Shown here: positions 44,241-53,438 of the stretch, piece by piece | Layout: the number at the start of each line of letters is the position of its first letter | Position numbering within the stretch: position 1 is the first letter of the stretch | Assembly (NCBI RefSeq): GCF_007829335.1 | Contig: NZ_VIWO01000005.1 | Coordinates: 310,001 to 374,000 of the forward strand | From: Chitinophaga polysaccharea | GTDB lineage: Bacteria; Bacteroidota; Bacteroidia; Chitinophagales; Chitinophagaceae | Length of the DNA: 64,000 nucleotides | Direction of reading: 5' to 3' | Program-made: the position numbers and the translations under genes | Notes under the pieces: model-generated | Databases searched by the model: none | Seen by the model: only the letters and a program-made list of their open reading frames with translations | What the model was told of the DNA's origin: nothing

Positions 44241-45569
44241 ATGGAGAAAAAGTACTTGTCTGCAGCTGCGGCTGCCCTATTATTGTCGTTATGCAGCTGT
44301 CATGGTTCGCGCCCTCCGGCGCATGCAGCGCAGGATTCTCTGGCTGCGGCCAACAACACACCGCCGGATTCGCTTCCACTCCCGGGAGCTACCAAGTCTG
44401 TCACCAACTTCAGCGATGTAATTGGCTGGAAAGACGGCAGCAAACCAATTGCTCCTCCCGGCTTTGAGGTAACCAAATTTGCAGACGGCCTGCAAAACCC
44501 CCGATGGATATACGTAGCGCCCAATGGCGATGTGTTTGTATCAGAGGCGCATGCGATCAAGCGGTTTACCCAGGAGGTGATCAACAAATGGAGTGGTAAA
44601 GCGAACTCGGAAAATAATAGCATCACCGCCAACAGGATTACCATGTTCCGGGATACCAACAATGATGGGCTTCCTGATGAACGGCATACCTTCCTGAAAA
44701 AGTTGAACCAGCCCATGGGCATGCTGATATTGAATAATATCTTCTATGTAGCCAACACCGACGGTATCGTACAATATCCTTATCAAACCGGCATGACCAC
44801 CATGGAAGCTGACGGGAAGAAAATAGTGACCTTGCCCGCAGGCGGTTACAACAATCACTGGACCCGGAATATCATTCCCAATGAAGATGGCAGCAAGTTG
44901 CTGGTATCTGTAGGATCCGGTACCAACGATGCAGAACAGGGAATGGAAGTAGAAAAAAACAGAGCCAATATACTGATCATGAATCCTGATGGGAGCAACC
45001 TGAAGATCTACGCCAACGGGCTCCGCAATCCTGTGGGTATGGACTGGGCACCGGGCACCCATACTTTGTGGACGGTAGTCAATGAACGGGATCAGCTGGG
45101 CGACGACCTCGTGCCTGACTATTTTACCAGTGTGCAGGAAGGCGGTTTTTATGGCTGGCCTTATGCGTATTTTGGTCAGCATGAAGATCCCTCTTTCAAA
45201 GGCAAGGAACCTGAGCTGGTAAAAAAATCCATTACGCCAGATGTAGCGCTGATGGCCCACTCTGCCTCCCTGGGTTTACTTTTCTATAAAGGCACTGCCT
45301 TCCCTGAAAAATACAGGAATGGTGCTTTCATCAGCCAGCACGGCTCCTGGAACCGTACCTACCTGTCGGGTTACAAAATCATTTACATTCCTTTCCAAAA
45401 CGGCAAGCCTGCCGGCAAAGCGGAAGACTTCCTGACCGGCTTTATCGCCAACGAGCCTAAAAGTGAAGTACATGGCCGCCCCGTAGGTATGGCCATGATG
45501 AAAGATGGTTCCCTGCTGGTAGCTGATGATGCCGCGAATACCATCTGGCGGGTTTCGGTAAAAAAATAA
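44241..45569 (+). CDS. PQQ-dependent sugar (sorbosone/glucose) dehydrogenase-like lipoprotein
   Basis: The 442-residue product has a lipobox (LSLCSC, Cys20) and a Ser/Pro-rich linker. The rest is a soluble quinoprotein glucose/sorbosone dehydrogenase beta-propeller: FADGLQNPRWIYVAPNGDVF, NQPMGMLILNNIFYVANTDG, AGGYNNHWTRNIIPNEDG with a conserved His, and ISQHGSWNRTYLSGYKIIYI. Unlike the fusion lipoprotein at 22745-25837 it has no cytochrome c domain, so it needs a separate electron acceptor. It is a monocistronic unit between two terminators. The sugar is unknown. Confidence 0.86.
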   Translation: MEKKYLSAAAAALLLSLCSCHGSRPPAHAAQDSLAAANNTPPDSLPLPGATKSVTNFSDVIGWKDGSKPIAPPGFEVTKFADGLQNPRWIYVAPNGDVFVSEAHAIKRFTQEVINKWSGKANSENNSITANRITMFRDTNNDGLPDERHTFLKKLNQPMGMLILNNIFYVANTDGIVQYPYQTGMTTMEADGKKIVTLPAGGYNNHWTRNIIPNEDGSKLLVSVGSGTNDAEQGMEVEKNRANILIMNPDGSNLKIYANGLRNPVGMDWAPGTHTLWTVVNERDQLGDDLVPDYFTSVQEGGFYGWPYAYFGQHEDPSFKGKEPELVKKSITPDVALMAHSASLGLLFYKGTAFPEKYRNGAFISQHGSWNRTYLSGYKIIYIPFQNGKPAGKAEDFLTGFIANEPKSEVHGRPVGMAMMKDGSLLVADDAANTIWRVSVKK

Positions 45570-45580
45570 TCTTATCAATT

Positions 45581-45618
45581 AAAAAGGGTTGCATTCCATC
45601 CTGAATGCAACCCTTTTT
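45581..45618. terminator. Bidirectional hairpin terminator
   Basis: Perfect 15-bp arms at 45581-45595 and 45604-45618 lie between the convergent dehydrogenase gene and the last gene of the VgrG island, with A and T runs at the two ends. Confidence 0.88.
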
Positions 45619-45639
45619 AATGCCTATTAATATGCATGA

Positions 45640-46773
45640 TTATTTTACAATACTGGGTTCTATCTCCTTTCTTAATGCTGGTAATCCGAAATATTGTTGC
45701 TGAATTAAATAGTCACGCAGCCCTTTGTCTTCCAGGAACAGGTTTTCCAGGATAGTGCCCGCCGGCCAGGTAGCAGGGTTCTTTGGTACCAGTGCATGAA
45801 ACAGCGGCACATAAATATTGGCGATATAGGCCACAATCTTTCTCTTTTCTTCCAGCGACCACCGCTCAAAAGGCTTTTGCCCGGTAAATTCGGTACTGCC
45901 ACTGTTGTCGTACAACGCCGAAGCATACCAGTTTAAGCCATCCAGCAAACGGTGATCTTCCGCGGTGGTATGGTCTTTTATCCAGGTGAGCAGATCTTCC
46001 CGGATCGACATTTTCCCCTTGCAATCTTTCACAAAAATGGTTTCACCTACGGTGCCAATATGGTTATCATCCATACGGGCGTAATCGTTCATGGCCAGGT
46101 CGTTGATACGGGGTTCTTTCGTATAGCCGTACTGTTTTACCAGCCTTTTCAGGAATGCGGAATCATTGGCCAGCAGGATGGCCAGGTCGGCCTTGCTATC
46201 GTTGAGCAGGTATTTATTCCTGGATACCATCGTGGGCAACAACTGTATCTTATAGTGGGCACTGTCGGTAAATTCTACGAAGTCGCCCACCAGCGGTACA
46301 TGGGTGATAAAATGATACCCGGTGGAAACAAAAATATTATCTACCGTATACCAATATTCTTCGTCTTCTTTTTTCTTCCCGTCAAACAAGGTGATAAACT
46401 GTTCATGTTTTTGGGTATCGCAACTGCCGGGTTCAAAAACATCGCCGAATATACTGCGGATCCTGGCTTTAAAAGCGTCGTCGGACAACTGTACGAAATG
46501 CTGCGCTTTCAACCCTTCTGCGATGGCTGGCAATGCCACGTTTACATCGGTCTCGGTATATTTATAAATAGGATAAGATCCATCTTCTGATGCTTCCAGC
46601 CTCATCTGCAATTCCTTGTGCTTTTTCAGTAAAGCAGCATTCATGGTATATACGTTTTCAATTGGTTTAACACTATCGGTTTGCGCTGCCTGTTTCGTAT
46701 TACTTTCTTGTGGATGACAGCCCACGCAAGCCAATACCATCGCAACGATTCCGGTGAAGGTGTGTTTATACAT
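45640..46773 (-). CDS. Lipoprotein of unknown function, candidate immunity protein
   Basis: The 377-residue product has a lipobox (LACVGC, Cys19) and is otherwise unrecognised. It has mixed charged helices (KKHKELQMRLEASE, LEEKRKIVAYIANIYVPLFH) and two Cys residues (CDTQKH, VKDCKGK) that could form a disulphide. It is the last gene of the VgrG island, ten bases after the stop of the large peptidoglycan-hydrolase effector gene. A periplasmic immunity role against that effector is inferred from position and lipidation alone; a substrate-binding role is also possible. Confidence 0.6.
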   Translation of the reverse strand: MYKHTFTGIVAMVLACVGCHPQESNTKQAAQTDSVKPIENVYTMNAALLKKHKELQMRLEASEDGSYPIYKYTETDVNVALPAIAEGLKAQHFVQLSDDAFKARIRSIFGDVFEPGSCDTQKHEQFITLFDGKKKEDEEYWYTVDNIFVSTGYHFITHVPLVGDFVEFTDSAHYKIQLLPTMVSRNKYLLNDSKADLAILLANDSAFLKRLVKQYGYTKEPRINDLAMNDYARMDDNHIGTVGETIFVKDCKGKMSIREDLLTWIKDHTTAEDHRLLDGLNWYASALYDNSGSTEFTGQKPFERWSLEEKRKIVAYIANIYVPLFHALVPKNPATWPAGTILENLFLEDKGLRDYLIQQQYFGLPALRKEIEPSIVK

Positions 46774-46783
46774 TGTTTGTTGT

Positions 46784-49700
46784 TTATCTTAATCCGATAT
46801 GAAAGTGATCCTGGTGAACGCTCATCGCCACTCCTTTGGTATGTTTAATACCTGCTTTATAGGCATAGTTGGTATTAAAGCCCCATTTTAAAGCAATGGT
46901 AAGAATATTTTCCAGGGTTTCTACAAATTTTTCTTCTGATGGATAATGTGCTTTAGCGTCGTACCAGTACCGCTCATCAGGCGCTGCGCCGGGATAGCGG
47001 ATATCCATATCATCGCCGTGCACGTGGCCCTGGTGCCCGATATTTCTTCCATCATTGGCAGAAATGTCGTTATAATAGAGTGTGCCGGCATATCCATTGA
47101 GCGGCAGCGAATAAAAGAAGCCAAAGAAGGCTGCCGCCACTTTCGGCGCCGCATAGTTGTCGCCGCCGGCATCCCTGGTGCCAAAACGCCCCCAGTTGGG
47201 CCCTGTTTCCGGGAAAGGCAACAGGGTTTTCTCGTTAGCGTTGATGACATATGTTTTTACCAGGGCGTTCTTATTGTACACATCAAACTGGTATTGCTTA
47301 GATTCTTTGTTGATCCGGATCTGTTGATAGGTAAACAGGTCCACATCAATCCGGTACTTGTTATTGTCGCCCGCAGGAATGATGCCGTACAAGCATTCAC
47401 TCACTTTAAACACGACCGATGTTGTTTCTTTAAATGCTTTTTTCTTCTCTGCATGGCTACTCTTGCCGTCGGAAGTCACCGCATCTTTACCTACTTTTTT
47501 ACTGATCTTTTCGGTTACTTCCGTATTGCCGTTAGCCGCGTTCTGCAACCCTTTCCATTTCCAGAAAGCCATAGATGACAGCACTCCTATCTTCAAGTCT
47601 TTAATCACCAGGTCAGGGTCGGCAATAATATCTGCGTTCTCCCGCTTCGTGTAGGTATTGGCGTAGTCATAGGCGGTGCGGCCCGTTAGCTGTATGGGTC
47701 CTTTCCCGCGGAAGTTCCAGCCATCGTTGGCCTGGGTGTTACCCAGCTCCCGTCCTTTAGCGGCGTCGGGACCGTAGGCATAGTTCGCAATATTTTTTTC
47801 ATTTTCAGGGGTTACGCCCGGATGAGGAGGCTTTTCATTGGCGCGGCCCCATAACTCCGCTTTGGCCCGGCCTTCTGTGGTTTGAAAGGCGCCGAAGTTT
47901 TCAATCAGGCTTTTCCAATACCAGTTGAAGCTTTCCCCGCTTTTCAGGTGCAGCGTACTCCCGGTTTCCACCATGATTTGTGCAAAGAAATGGGCCTTAT
48001 TCCAACAGGTATTCATGCCCAGTTCCTTCATGTATTTGTTGTAGATGTCGGCCGCTGTTTGCAGGCTTTCCGGCGTTGCATCCGGGAACATTTTCTTCAG
48101 TGTGGCCGGCGTTATTTTTTCATTGCAACGCGGGCAGCCGCCGGAAGATTCTTCTTTCTCCAACGCCTCTCCCAGCACGGTGGGCGCCACATCTTTGGTG
48201 ACCTTGTTCAGCAGGTCTGCTGCGCCATCCGAGAGTTTAATATGCTGGTAATAACTAATGGTTTTAGGATCGAAGGTGTTTTTATCTGCTACCTCCTTCG
48301 GGAATTCAAACTTATCGGCCTTCGTAGATTTGATAATAGCATAGAAGGGACGAAGATTGTCATCTTTGGCTTTTACCCCCGTTTTTAATTTAGCGGTATC
48401 CAGTTCTATATTCAGGATTTCCTGGTCGTCTACTTTACCGGTGAGCTCCAAGGCCAGCTTATCTTCTTCCTTGTATTTATTTTCCCAGAGCTGCAGGGTG
48501 AGCGTTTCCCCACCCAGGTTACGCGTCTGGATATGGATCTTTATCTTCTCCCCATATTTATACACTTTATAGGCAGGATAATCTTTGCTGTCGTAGAAGT
48601 GTACGGACACCACTTCTTTGGTGTCATCGATGTACACATATTTTCCCGTTTCCTTATCGCGCAGGTTGCTTTCTTTTTTTGGATACCAGAACTTTTTGCC
48701 TTTTGCCTCTACGGTTTTCACATCTGCAAACTCAATGCCTCCGGGTCTTTGCAGGATACCAAAGCAAACGTCGTATTCATTCCATTCGTATAATTTCTTC
48801 AGGAGAGGTTTGAGATCATCGGTTTTAACATCGAGTTTGATATCGCCGTTGGCATCGAAGGTGGCTTCGCCCAGGTCTTTAATATAATTAAAGCTCGACT
48901 TGTCAGCTTCCAGGATATGCAGGTTTACTTTTTCTCCTGCTGCGGCGGGGCAACTGACGAGGGCTTTAATCGTTTCTTTCCAGCCGGCGAAAGGTTTATA
49001 TACGCCTTCCTTATCTCCAAAGCACCAGCGGGTGATGGCGGCATATTTTGCATTTACTTCCAGCCTTTTAGTAGAAGCGCCGAGGGTGGCGGTCATATAG
49101 AATTTGCCTGCATGAGTAGCATAAACGCCCGCATTCTTTTCTGTGCTGCTGTTGTTGTTAGGCACCCATGTTAGCGGACCATCCAGCTCCCGCTGATATT
49201 TCATGAGGGTTTTAGCTATCAGTGTATAATGTTTACCTACTATCCAGTCGGTGGTACCGCCTTCCACTTCCAGCTGCACCACTTCATTATTCTTCACTTC
49301 AAAGCGCCAGTCATCTTTCTGATGATTGCCGGCAGGCGCGCCCTTGCGGGCATCCCAGGCATCGGCTTTCATCACGTAGGCCTCCACTACATATTTACCC
49401 GGACGCATAAAGTGCATGCGGCCGTCCAGGGAAATAGCGGAACCGGTGCCCACATCGTGGCCATTGAGCTGCCATTTGATCATGCTGCTTTCAAAGTCCT
49501 GCACCTGTGTTTTGTATACCATTTCGCTCACTTTAAAGCTCATGGTGGTGCCGGGTCTGATCACATCGGCCTGCTGGTCGTTGGTAACGGCTACTACGCC
49601 ATTTGCTTCCGAAACCATGTCCTGGCTTACTGTCTGCGGTGCGCCGTCGGGTGTATCGGCTGCCATGGTGGCGGTAACTTTGTAAGTGGCAGCGGAGTTG

Positions 49701-50716
49701 TCGGGGGTAAACGTAATCTTGTCGTTGCCAGGTTCTGTAGCTGCCACGATATTGCCTGCCTGATCGGTCACCTGCATGGATACCCGCTTCTTTTCCTCTG
49801 CGGTGGCAGGCTGCATTTCATAGTCGGCGTTCACAGTAACTGGAACGCCCCTACGAATACGTTGTTCACTGCCCTTTAGCAGTCGCCCCATCCCCTCTCC
49901 TACGCTGAGATGATCTTTCAGTTTATTAACCGTTACTTTCACATCGAGGGAGCAGCGGGTATCATCGCCTTCATTGCCATAGGCCATCACGCGATAGTCG
50001 CCGGCCACGTCGAAGTTCATTTTCAGGGTGGGGCCTGCCTCGTTGAAATCCCGGGCAGCGCCTTCAAAGCCTTGTCCCTCCAGAATTTTCCAGCTTACCT
50101 TGTCTTTATCTGCCTTGGCTTCGTTGAAATAAGATTTTACTGAGAAGTTGATCGATTCATCTACTCTTACGATCAATATCTTTACCGCATCTGTTTTCTG
50201 GCTGCCACTTACCAGTTCGAGCGCAGGCACCCGCCCTTCTACCGTGGCTTTAATCGTATGTACTTTGGGCATCTCCTTACGATTAGCTGGTTTGGGCGCC
50301 ATCGGGTTGAGTGCCGACATCGTTTCCACTTCCACTTTATCGAAATGGGCGCTGTTTACCGCGGCGGTTTGTCCATGGAACAGAATAGAGATACAGGCGG
50401 TGCCCGCGGTAGCGCATACCGCTTTACTATCTTCTGTCAACACCTTTCCTCCATTGGTGAGGGTTACCTTTTCATACGGCTGTTGCCATGCGGTGATCGA
50501 TGGTACGCAGGTGCTATTGTTATTTTTGCTGCAGTTGCCAAATGATTTTGCTTCCAGTGGCGTCCCGGTATCTTTGGTGCTGGCAATGGGTTTTTCGCTG
50601 CCGTCTCCATCATTGATATAATCGCGGTTATTGCCGCTGATAACCAGTTTATCAGTCTTGGCGGCAAAATCGCATTTACAGGTGGCGCCCTGTACTACAA
50701 AGTGTTTATCGGCCAT
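46784..50716 (-). CDS. PAAR-like T6SS effector with GH19 lysozyme-like and LAS zinc-peptidase domains
   Basis: The 1,310-residue product has no signal peptide. Residues 1-130 are a DUF4280 PAAR-like Cys-rich region (VVQGATCKCDF, NNNSTCVPSITAW, AGTACISILFHGQ). Residues 150-600 are Ig/PKD-like beta domains and 600-860 a beta-rich linker. CPRCNEK lies near 861. A GH19 chitinase/lysozyme-type domain follows at about 866-1095, with Glu917 in FAQIMVETGS and GWNFRGKGPIQLTGR. The C-terminal about 140 residues are a LAS-type (MepA/M74-like) domain with His1231, Asp1238 and HFH at 1304-1306. The likely role is cleavage of both glycan and peptide bonds of rival peptidoglycan after delivery by VgrG. Confidence 0.82.
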   Translation of the reverse strand: MADKHFVVQGATCKCDFAAKTDKLVISGNNRDYINDGDGSEKPIASTKDTGTPLEAKSFGNCSKNNNSTCVPSITAWQQPYEKVTLTNGGKVLTEDSKAVCATAGTACISILFHGQTAAVNSAHFDKVEVETMSALNPMAPKPANRKEMPKVHTIKATVEGRVPALELVSGSQKTDAVKILIVRVDESINFSVKSYFNEAKADKDKVSWKILEGQGFEGAARDFNEAGPTLKMNFDVAGDYRVMAYGNEGDDTRCSLDVKVTVNKLKDHLSVGEGMGRLLKGSEQRIRRGVPVTVNADYEMQPATAEEKKRVSMQVTDQAGNIVAATEPGNDKITFTPDNSAATYKVTATMAADTPDGAPQTVSQDMVSEANGVVAVTNDQQADVIRPGTTMSFKVSEMVYKTQVQDFESSMIKWQLNGHDVGTGSAISLDGRMHFMRPGKYVVEAYVMKADAWDARKGAPAGNHQKDDWRFEVKNNEVVQLEVEGGTTDWIVGKHYTLIAKTLMKYQRELDGPLTWVPNNNSSTEKNAGVYATHAGKFYMTATLGASTKRLEVNAKYAAITRWCFGDKEGVYKPFAGWKETIKALVSCPAAAGEKVNLHILEADKSSFNYIKDLGEATFDANGDIKLDVKTDDLKPLLKKLYEWNEYDVCFGILQRPGGIEFADVKTVEAKGKKFWYPKKESNLRDKETGKYVYIDDTKEVVSVHFYDSKDYPAYKVYKYGEKIKIHIQTRNLGGETLTLQLWENKYKEEDKLALELTGKVDDQEILNIELDTAKLKTGVKAKDDNLRPFYAIIKSTKADKFEFPKEVADKNTFDPKTISYYQHIKLSDGAADLLNKVTKDVAPTVLGEALEKEESSGGCPRCNEKITPATLKKMFPDATPESLQTAADIYNKYMKELGMNTCWNKAHFFAQIMVETGSTLHLKSGESFNWYWKSLIENFGAFQTTEGRAKAELWGRANEKPPHPGVTPENEKNIANYAYGPDAAKGRELGNTQANDGWNFRGKGPIQLTGRTAYDYANTYTKRENADIIADPDLVIKDLKIGVLSSMAFWKWKGLQNAANGNTEVTEKISKKVGKDAVTSDGKSSHAEKKKAFKETTSVVFKVSECLYGIIPAGDNNKYRIDVDLFTYQQIRINKESKQYQFDVYNKNALVKTYVINANEKTLLPFPETGPNWGRFGTRDAGGDNYAAPKVAAAFFGFFYSLPLNGYAGTLYYNDISANDGRNIGHQGHVHGDDMDIRYPGAAPDERYWYDAKAHYPSEEKFVETLENILTIALKWGFNTNYAYKAGIKHTKGVAMSVHQDHFHIGLR

Positions 50717-50728
50717 ACAATGGATGTT

Positions 50729-51493
50729 TTATTGTTGATGTTCATCGCTGATATTGATGGCACGCAGGGTAACTTTATAGTTACCCTGTGTCCATACTCC
50801 TTCTAATCGTTGTAAAAAACCAGGTGGATGTAATTGTACTGCTTTTATTTCCATATGCCCTTCCGTGGTATCCTGTGCAGGCTGGCCTGTTTGCAGGATT
50901 TGTCCGGCAGGGGTTCGTTGTGTGGTGACCAGGAAGTTTACCGGTGGTTCAAAAGGTTGCACCGGGTAAGCTGCGGGAAATGTGTTGCGTTGGCCGGCGC
51001 GCATCAGGGAGCACCAGGTAACGAGCAACAGGTCTTGTTTCACCGCTTCCAGGAACGCAGCTGGTTGCAACAGCGTTTGTTCCGTAGTACTGATATAGCT
51101 GGTGGCTTCCGGCCCGGTGAAATACTGCAACAGCTGTATTTTTTTCTCTTCCCATCTCTTCACGATCTCCGGGTGATTATAAATACCGGTGATGCTGCCA
51201 TCTTCCGCCGTTTGTATTTGCAGGGGCCACATTACGCTACCACATTGGGCAGCCAGGTCGGAGGCCAGGTGATCGGAGGCTGGTTCATCATTGACCCTCA
51301 TTTCCGAACGGTTCGCCTGGAAATAGTCGTTCCCGTTATCACCTACGATCATCCGGCAAATGGTCATATTGTACCGGAGTGTAGTCGTATTTTCTCCCTG
51401 GTAGCTGGCGGTGACCACGTATATATGGGAGGCCTGCAGCACCGGCGGCGCTACTGTTTTACTGAATATTTTGCCTAAAGAAAATAGCCCCAT
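50729..51493 (-). CDS. Unknown 254-residue protein of the VgrG island
   Basis: I do not recognise a family. There is no signal peptide and no membrane segment beyond a mild hydrophobic N terminus (MGLFSLGKIFSKTVAPPV). It has an early SHIYVVTASYQGENTTTL strand region, a central helix-rich part (KRWEEKKIQLLQYFTG, FLEAVKQDLLLVTW), and a C-terminal strand region (GVWTQGNYKVTLRAI). It lies between the small lipoprotein (6 bases) and the effector (12 bases) genes on the same strand. Position suggests an adaptor or chaperone that loads the PAAR-like effector onto VgrG, but no known adaptor motif is visible. Confidence 0.55.
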   Translation of the reverse strand: MGLFSLGKIFSKTVAPPVLQASHIYVVTASYQGENTTTLRYNMTICRMIVGDNGNDYFQANRSEMRVNDEPASDHLASDLAAQCGSVMWPLQIQTAEDGSITGIYNHPEIVKRWEEKKIQLLQYFTGPEATSYISTTEQTLLQPAAFLEAVKQDLLLVTWCSLMRAGQRNTFPAAYPVQPFEPPVNFLVTTQRTPAGQILQTGQPAQDTTEGHMEIKAVQLHPPGFLQRLEGVWTQGNYKVTLRAINISDEHQQ

Positions 51494-51499
51494 ATCCGT

Positions 51500-52003
51500 T
51501 TACTCTGTGCATTTATGTCCAAGGGTATCTACCTGGTGATAGCCAGGCAAGCTTACTTCCAGGGTCCATTGTCCCTGTAACGAATCCCGGGAACAGCGTT
51601 CATAGCGCAATTCCCCCCGGTAGTCGCTCAGCTCCTGGTTAATATCATTATGTGTATCCCAGAAATCTTCTTTTCCCTGCAGGTAACTTTCCGTGGCCGC
51701 AGACCGATCGAAGAACTGTATAAAATAGCGGTAATACTGCTTTTCCATAGCGGGCTTGTTAATGGCCGAATCGCACCAGGTGCGCAGCAGTTGCCGGAGG
51801 CTGTCCGGGTTCTTGGGTGTATTTTCTATCAGTGCATATTGGTACAACCCGGGTCTGGGCTGACCGTTTATATTCACGGGCCCTTTACGGGTCAGTTTAT
51901 TCAATGCCAGGATGTGTGGTGCCTGGTGTAGAACAGGTTCCGTACAGGACCACATACCGAGGAGGAGGATGCCTGCATAGCTATATTTTATCATTCGCTT
52001 CAT
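51500..52003 (-). CDS. Small lipoprotein of unknown function, candidate immunity protein
   Basis: I choose the ATG at 52003 (MKRMIKYSYAG), one base after the stop of the DUF3289 gene; a frame open to 52066 overlaps that gene. The product of 167 residues has a lipobox (GMWSC). The mature part has charged helices (MEKQYYRYFIQFFD, WDTHNDINQELSDYRG) and Cys residues. No family is recognised. Being directly downstream of a putative T6SS cargo gene and exported as a lipoprotein, it is a candidate immunity protein for the DUF3289 protein; that is an inference. Confidence 0.6.
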   Translation of the reverse strand: MKRMIKYSYAGILLLGMWSCTEPVLHQAPHILALNKLTRKGPVNINGQPRPGLYQYALIENTPKNPDSLRQLLRTWCDSAINKPAMEKQYYRYFIQFFDRSAATESYLQGKEDFWDTHNDINQELSDYRGELRYERCSRDSLQGQWTLEVSLPGYHQVDTLGHKCTE

Positions 52004-52004
52004 A

Positions 52005-53393
52005 CTATCTTTTACTTTTCCTTTCGGCTGCGCCTTCTGTGATATTGCCGGTGAATTCCTTTTCAAACTGCACTTTGGTCAGAAAGGGTTTGTACCCTCT
52101 CAGGTGTTGTAATATAAACCAGGCACGGAAGCCCGCACCATAGGAATAAAACTTTTCCATGTCTGGCAGATCCAGGCCGAAGTGGTCCCATAGCTGTACT
52201 TCGTACTTTGCCTTATAAGTATTGCCGGTCAACTTAAACGCCGTGAGTGTTACCTTATAGGACCACACATCGTTGATCGCAATGGTCAACCCCGTAGCCA
52301 GGTTATAATCGCGGCTATAAGGAAAGGCGGGATGCCCGTAAGGATGTTTACTTTTATATCCTGCTTCATCGCCATAGTACACTTGTTTGTCTTCCATGGC
52401 GGTGAGTTCCCCTCCTGCTTTTTTAATCCTTTCTGCCATTTCATCTTCAACACCCGTGCAGAAGCGTTGGGTAGAGGGATTGGCGATCACCGCTTTGGTG
52501 AGCGCGGCATTTTCATAAACGCCGCCTTTGTTGCTCTGAAAGCGGTCGATCATATTCCGGATATTGTCGTTCAGGTCGCCCCGTGCCATGAGCTCCACCA
52601 TAGCGCGGAAGTCCAGGAACAGCATGGAGTCGGAGGAAAAGTTAGAGAGCTTCATCAGCGTGCCGGTATTCATTACCTGTGCGGTGGTATAAATGCCTTT
52701 ATCGCCAGTGTCGGCATTGGCGAATTTGGCATGTTTGGCGGCATCAAAGCCGGTATCGAGATAAGCATTCCGGTAGGCGGCAATATCTGCTGCCGAATAC
52801 ACCGGCTTTTTCCCGTTGCCTTTGCCATAGGCCATGTCGTTGGCGATATCCAGGCCGGTTTCATTGAGCCCGGGTACCCGGTAAACGTCTACTACCAGGG
52901 GGAGATAGATAACTTTTGCGGTCGCCTTTATATTTGGATCAACTTTGCGGAAGTAGGCGTATACTGATACCTGTTTATCGACAGTATTGCCTGCTACCGT
53001 AATCGTTTTATAGGCAATTCCTTTCTCTGCTTTGGTGGTGCCGGATTTAAAGGGGATGATGGTTTTGCCGTCGTCGAAGGAAAAGGCCCAGTTGACCAGC
53101 ATAAGCTGATGGTCGGGCACTGTTTCACTAAAGGCGGTGGCTTTGAATTCGTGGGTATTGCCGTTGATAACGCTGGCGGGGCCGGTTACCTTCAGTACTT
53201 TGATGGTAGTAGCGGTATTGAGTACAACGGGGTCATTTTTATGGAAGGTAACGCCTTCCTGTTTTCCAGCCATCCGGATTCTTTTCCCGGAGTTGAGGGA
53301 GGTTTCACCCTGGCTGTTCCAGCGTATATTTTCGCCGTTTTCTGTATATTTTTTACAGATGACGACCATGTTACCGGTCTTATTATCACCCAT
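52005..53393 (-). CDS. DUF3289-like putative T6SS cargo protein
   Basis: The 462-residue product lacks a signal peptide. Its N terminus (CKKYTENGENIRWNSQGET, then LNSGKRIRMAGKQEGV) is short and polar. An Ig-like domain follows at about 60-165. Residues 245-460 match the DUF3289 pattern: FRAMVELMARGDLNDNI, YNLATGLTIAINDVWSYKVT, WDHFGLDLPDMEKFY and GFRAWFILQHLRGYKPF. In enterobacteria DUF3289 proteins occur near VgrG/T6SS genes. The gene lies 45 bases downstream of vgrG. The toxic activity, if any, is unknown. My assignment of the domain is by recalled pattern and not by a search. Confidence 0.6.
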   Translation of the reverse strand: MGDNKTGNMVVICKKYTENGENIRWNSQGETSLNSGKRIRMAGKQEGVTFHKNDPVVLNTATTIKVLKVTGPASVINGNTHEFKATAFSETVPDHQLMLVNWAFSFDDGKTIIPFKSGTTKAEKGIAYKTITVAGNTVDKQVSVYAYFRKVDPNIKATAKVIYLPLVVDVYRVPGLNETGLDIANDMAYGKGNGKKPVYSAADIAAYRNAYLDTGFDAAKHAKFANADTGDKGIYTTAQVMNTGTLMKLSNFSSDSMLFLDFRAMVELMARGDLNDNIRNMIDRFQSNKGGVYENAALTKAVIANPSTQRFCTGVEDEMAERIKKAGGELTAMEDKQVYYGDEAGYKSKHPYGHPAFPYSRDYNLATGLTIAINDVWSYKVTLTAFKLTGNTYKAKYEVQLWDHFGLDLPDMEKFYSYGAGFRAWFILQHLRGYKPFLTKVQFEKEFTGNITEGAAERKSKR

Positions 53394-53438
53394 AGGTTTC
53401 AGTTTAAAGATAATGGAAGTGGGTTATTGCAATGGCTT

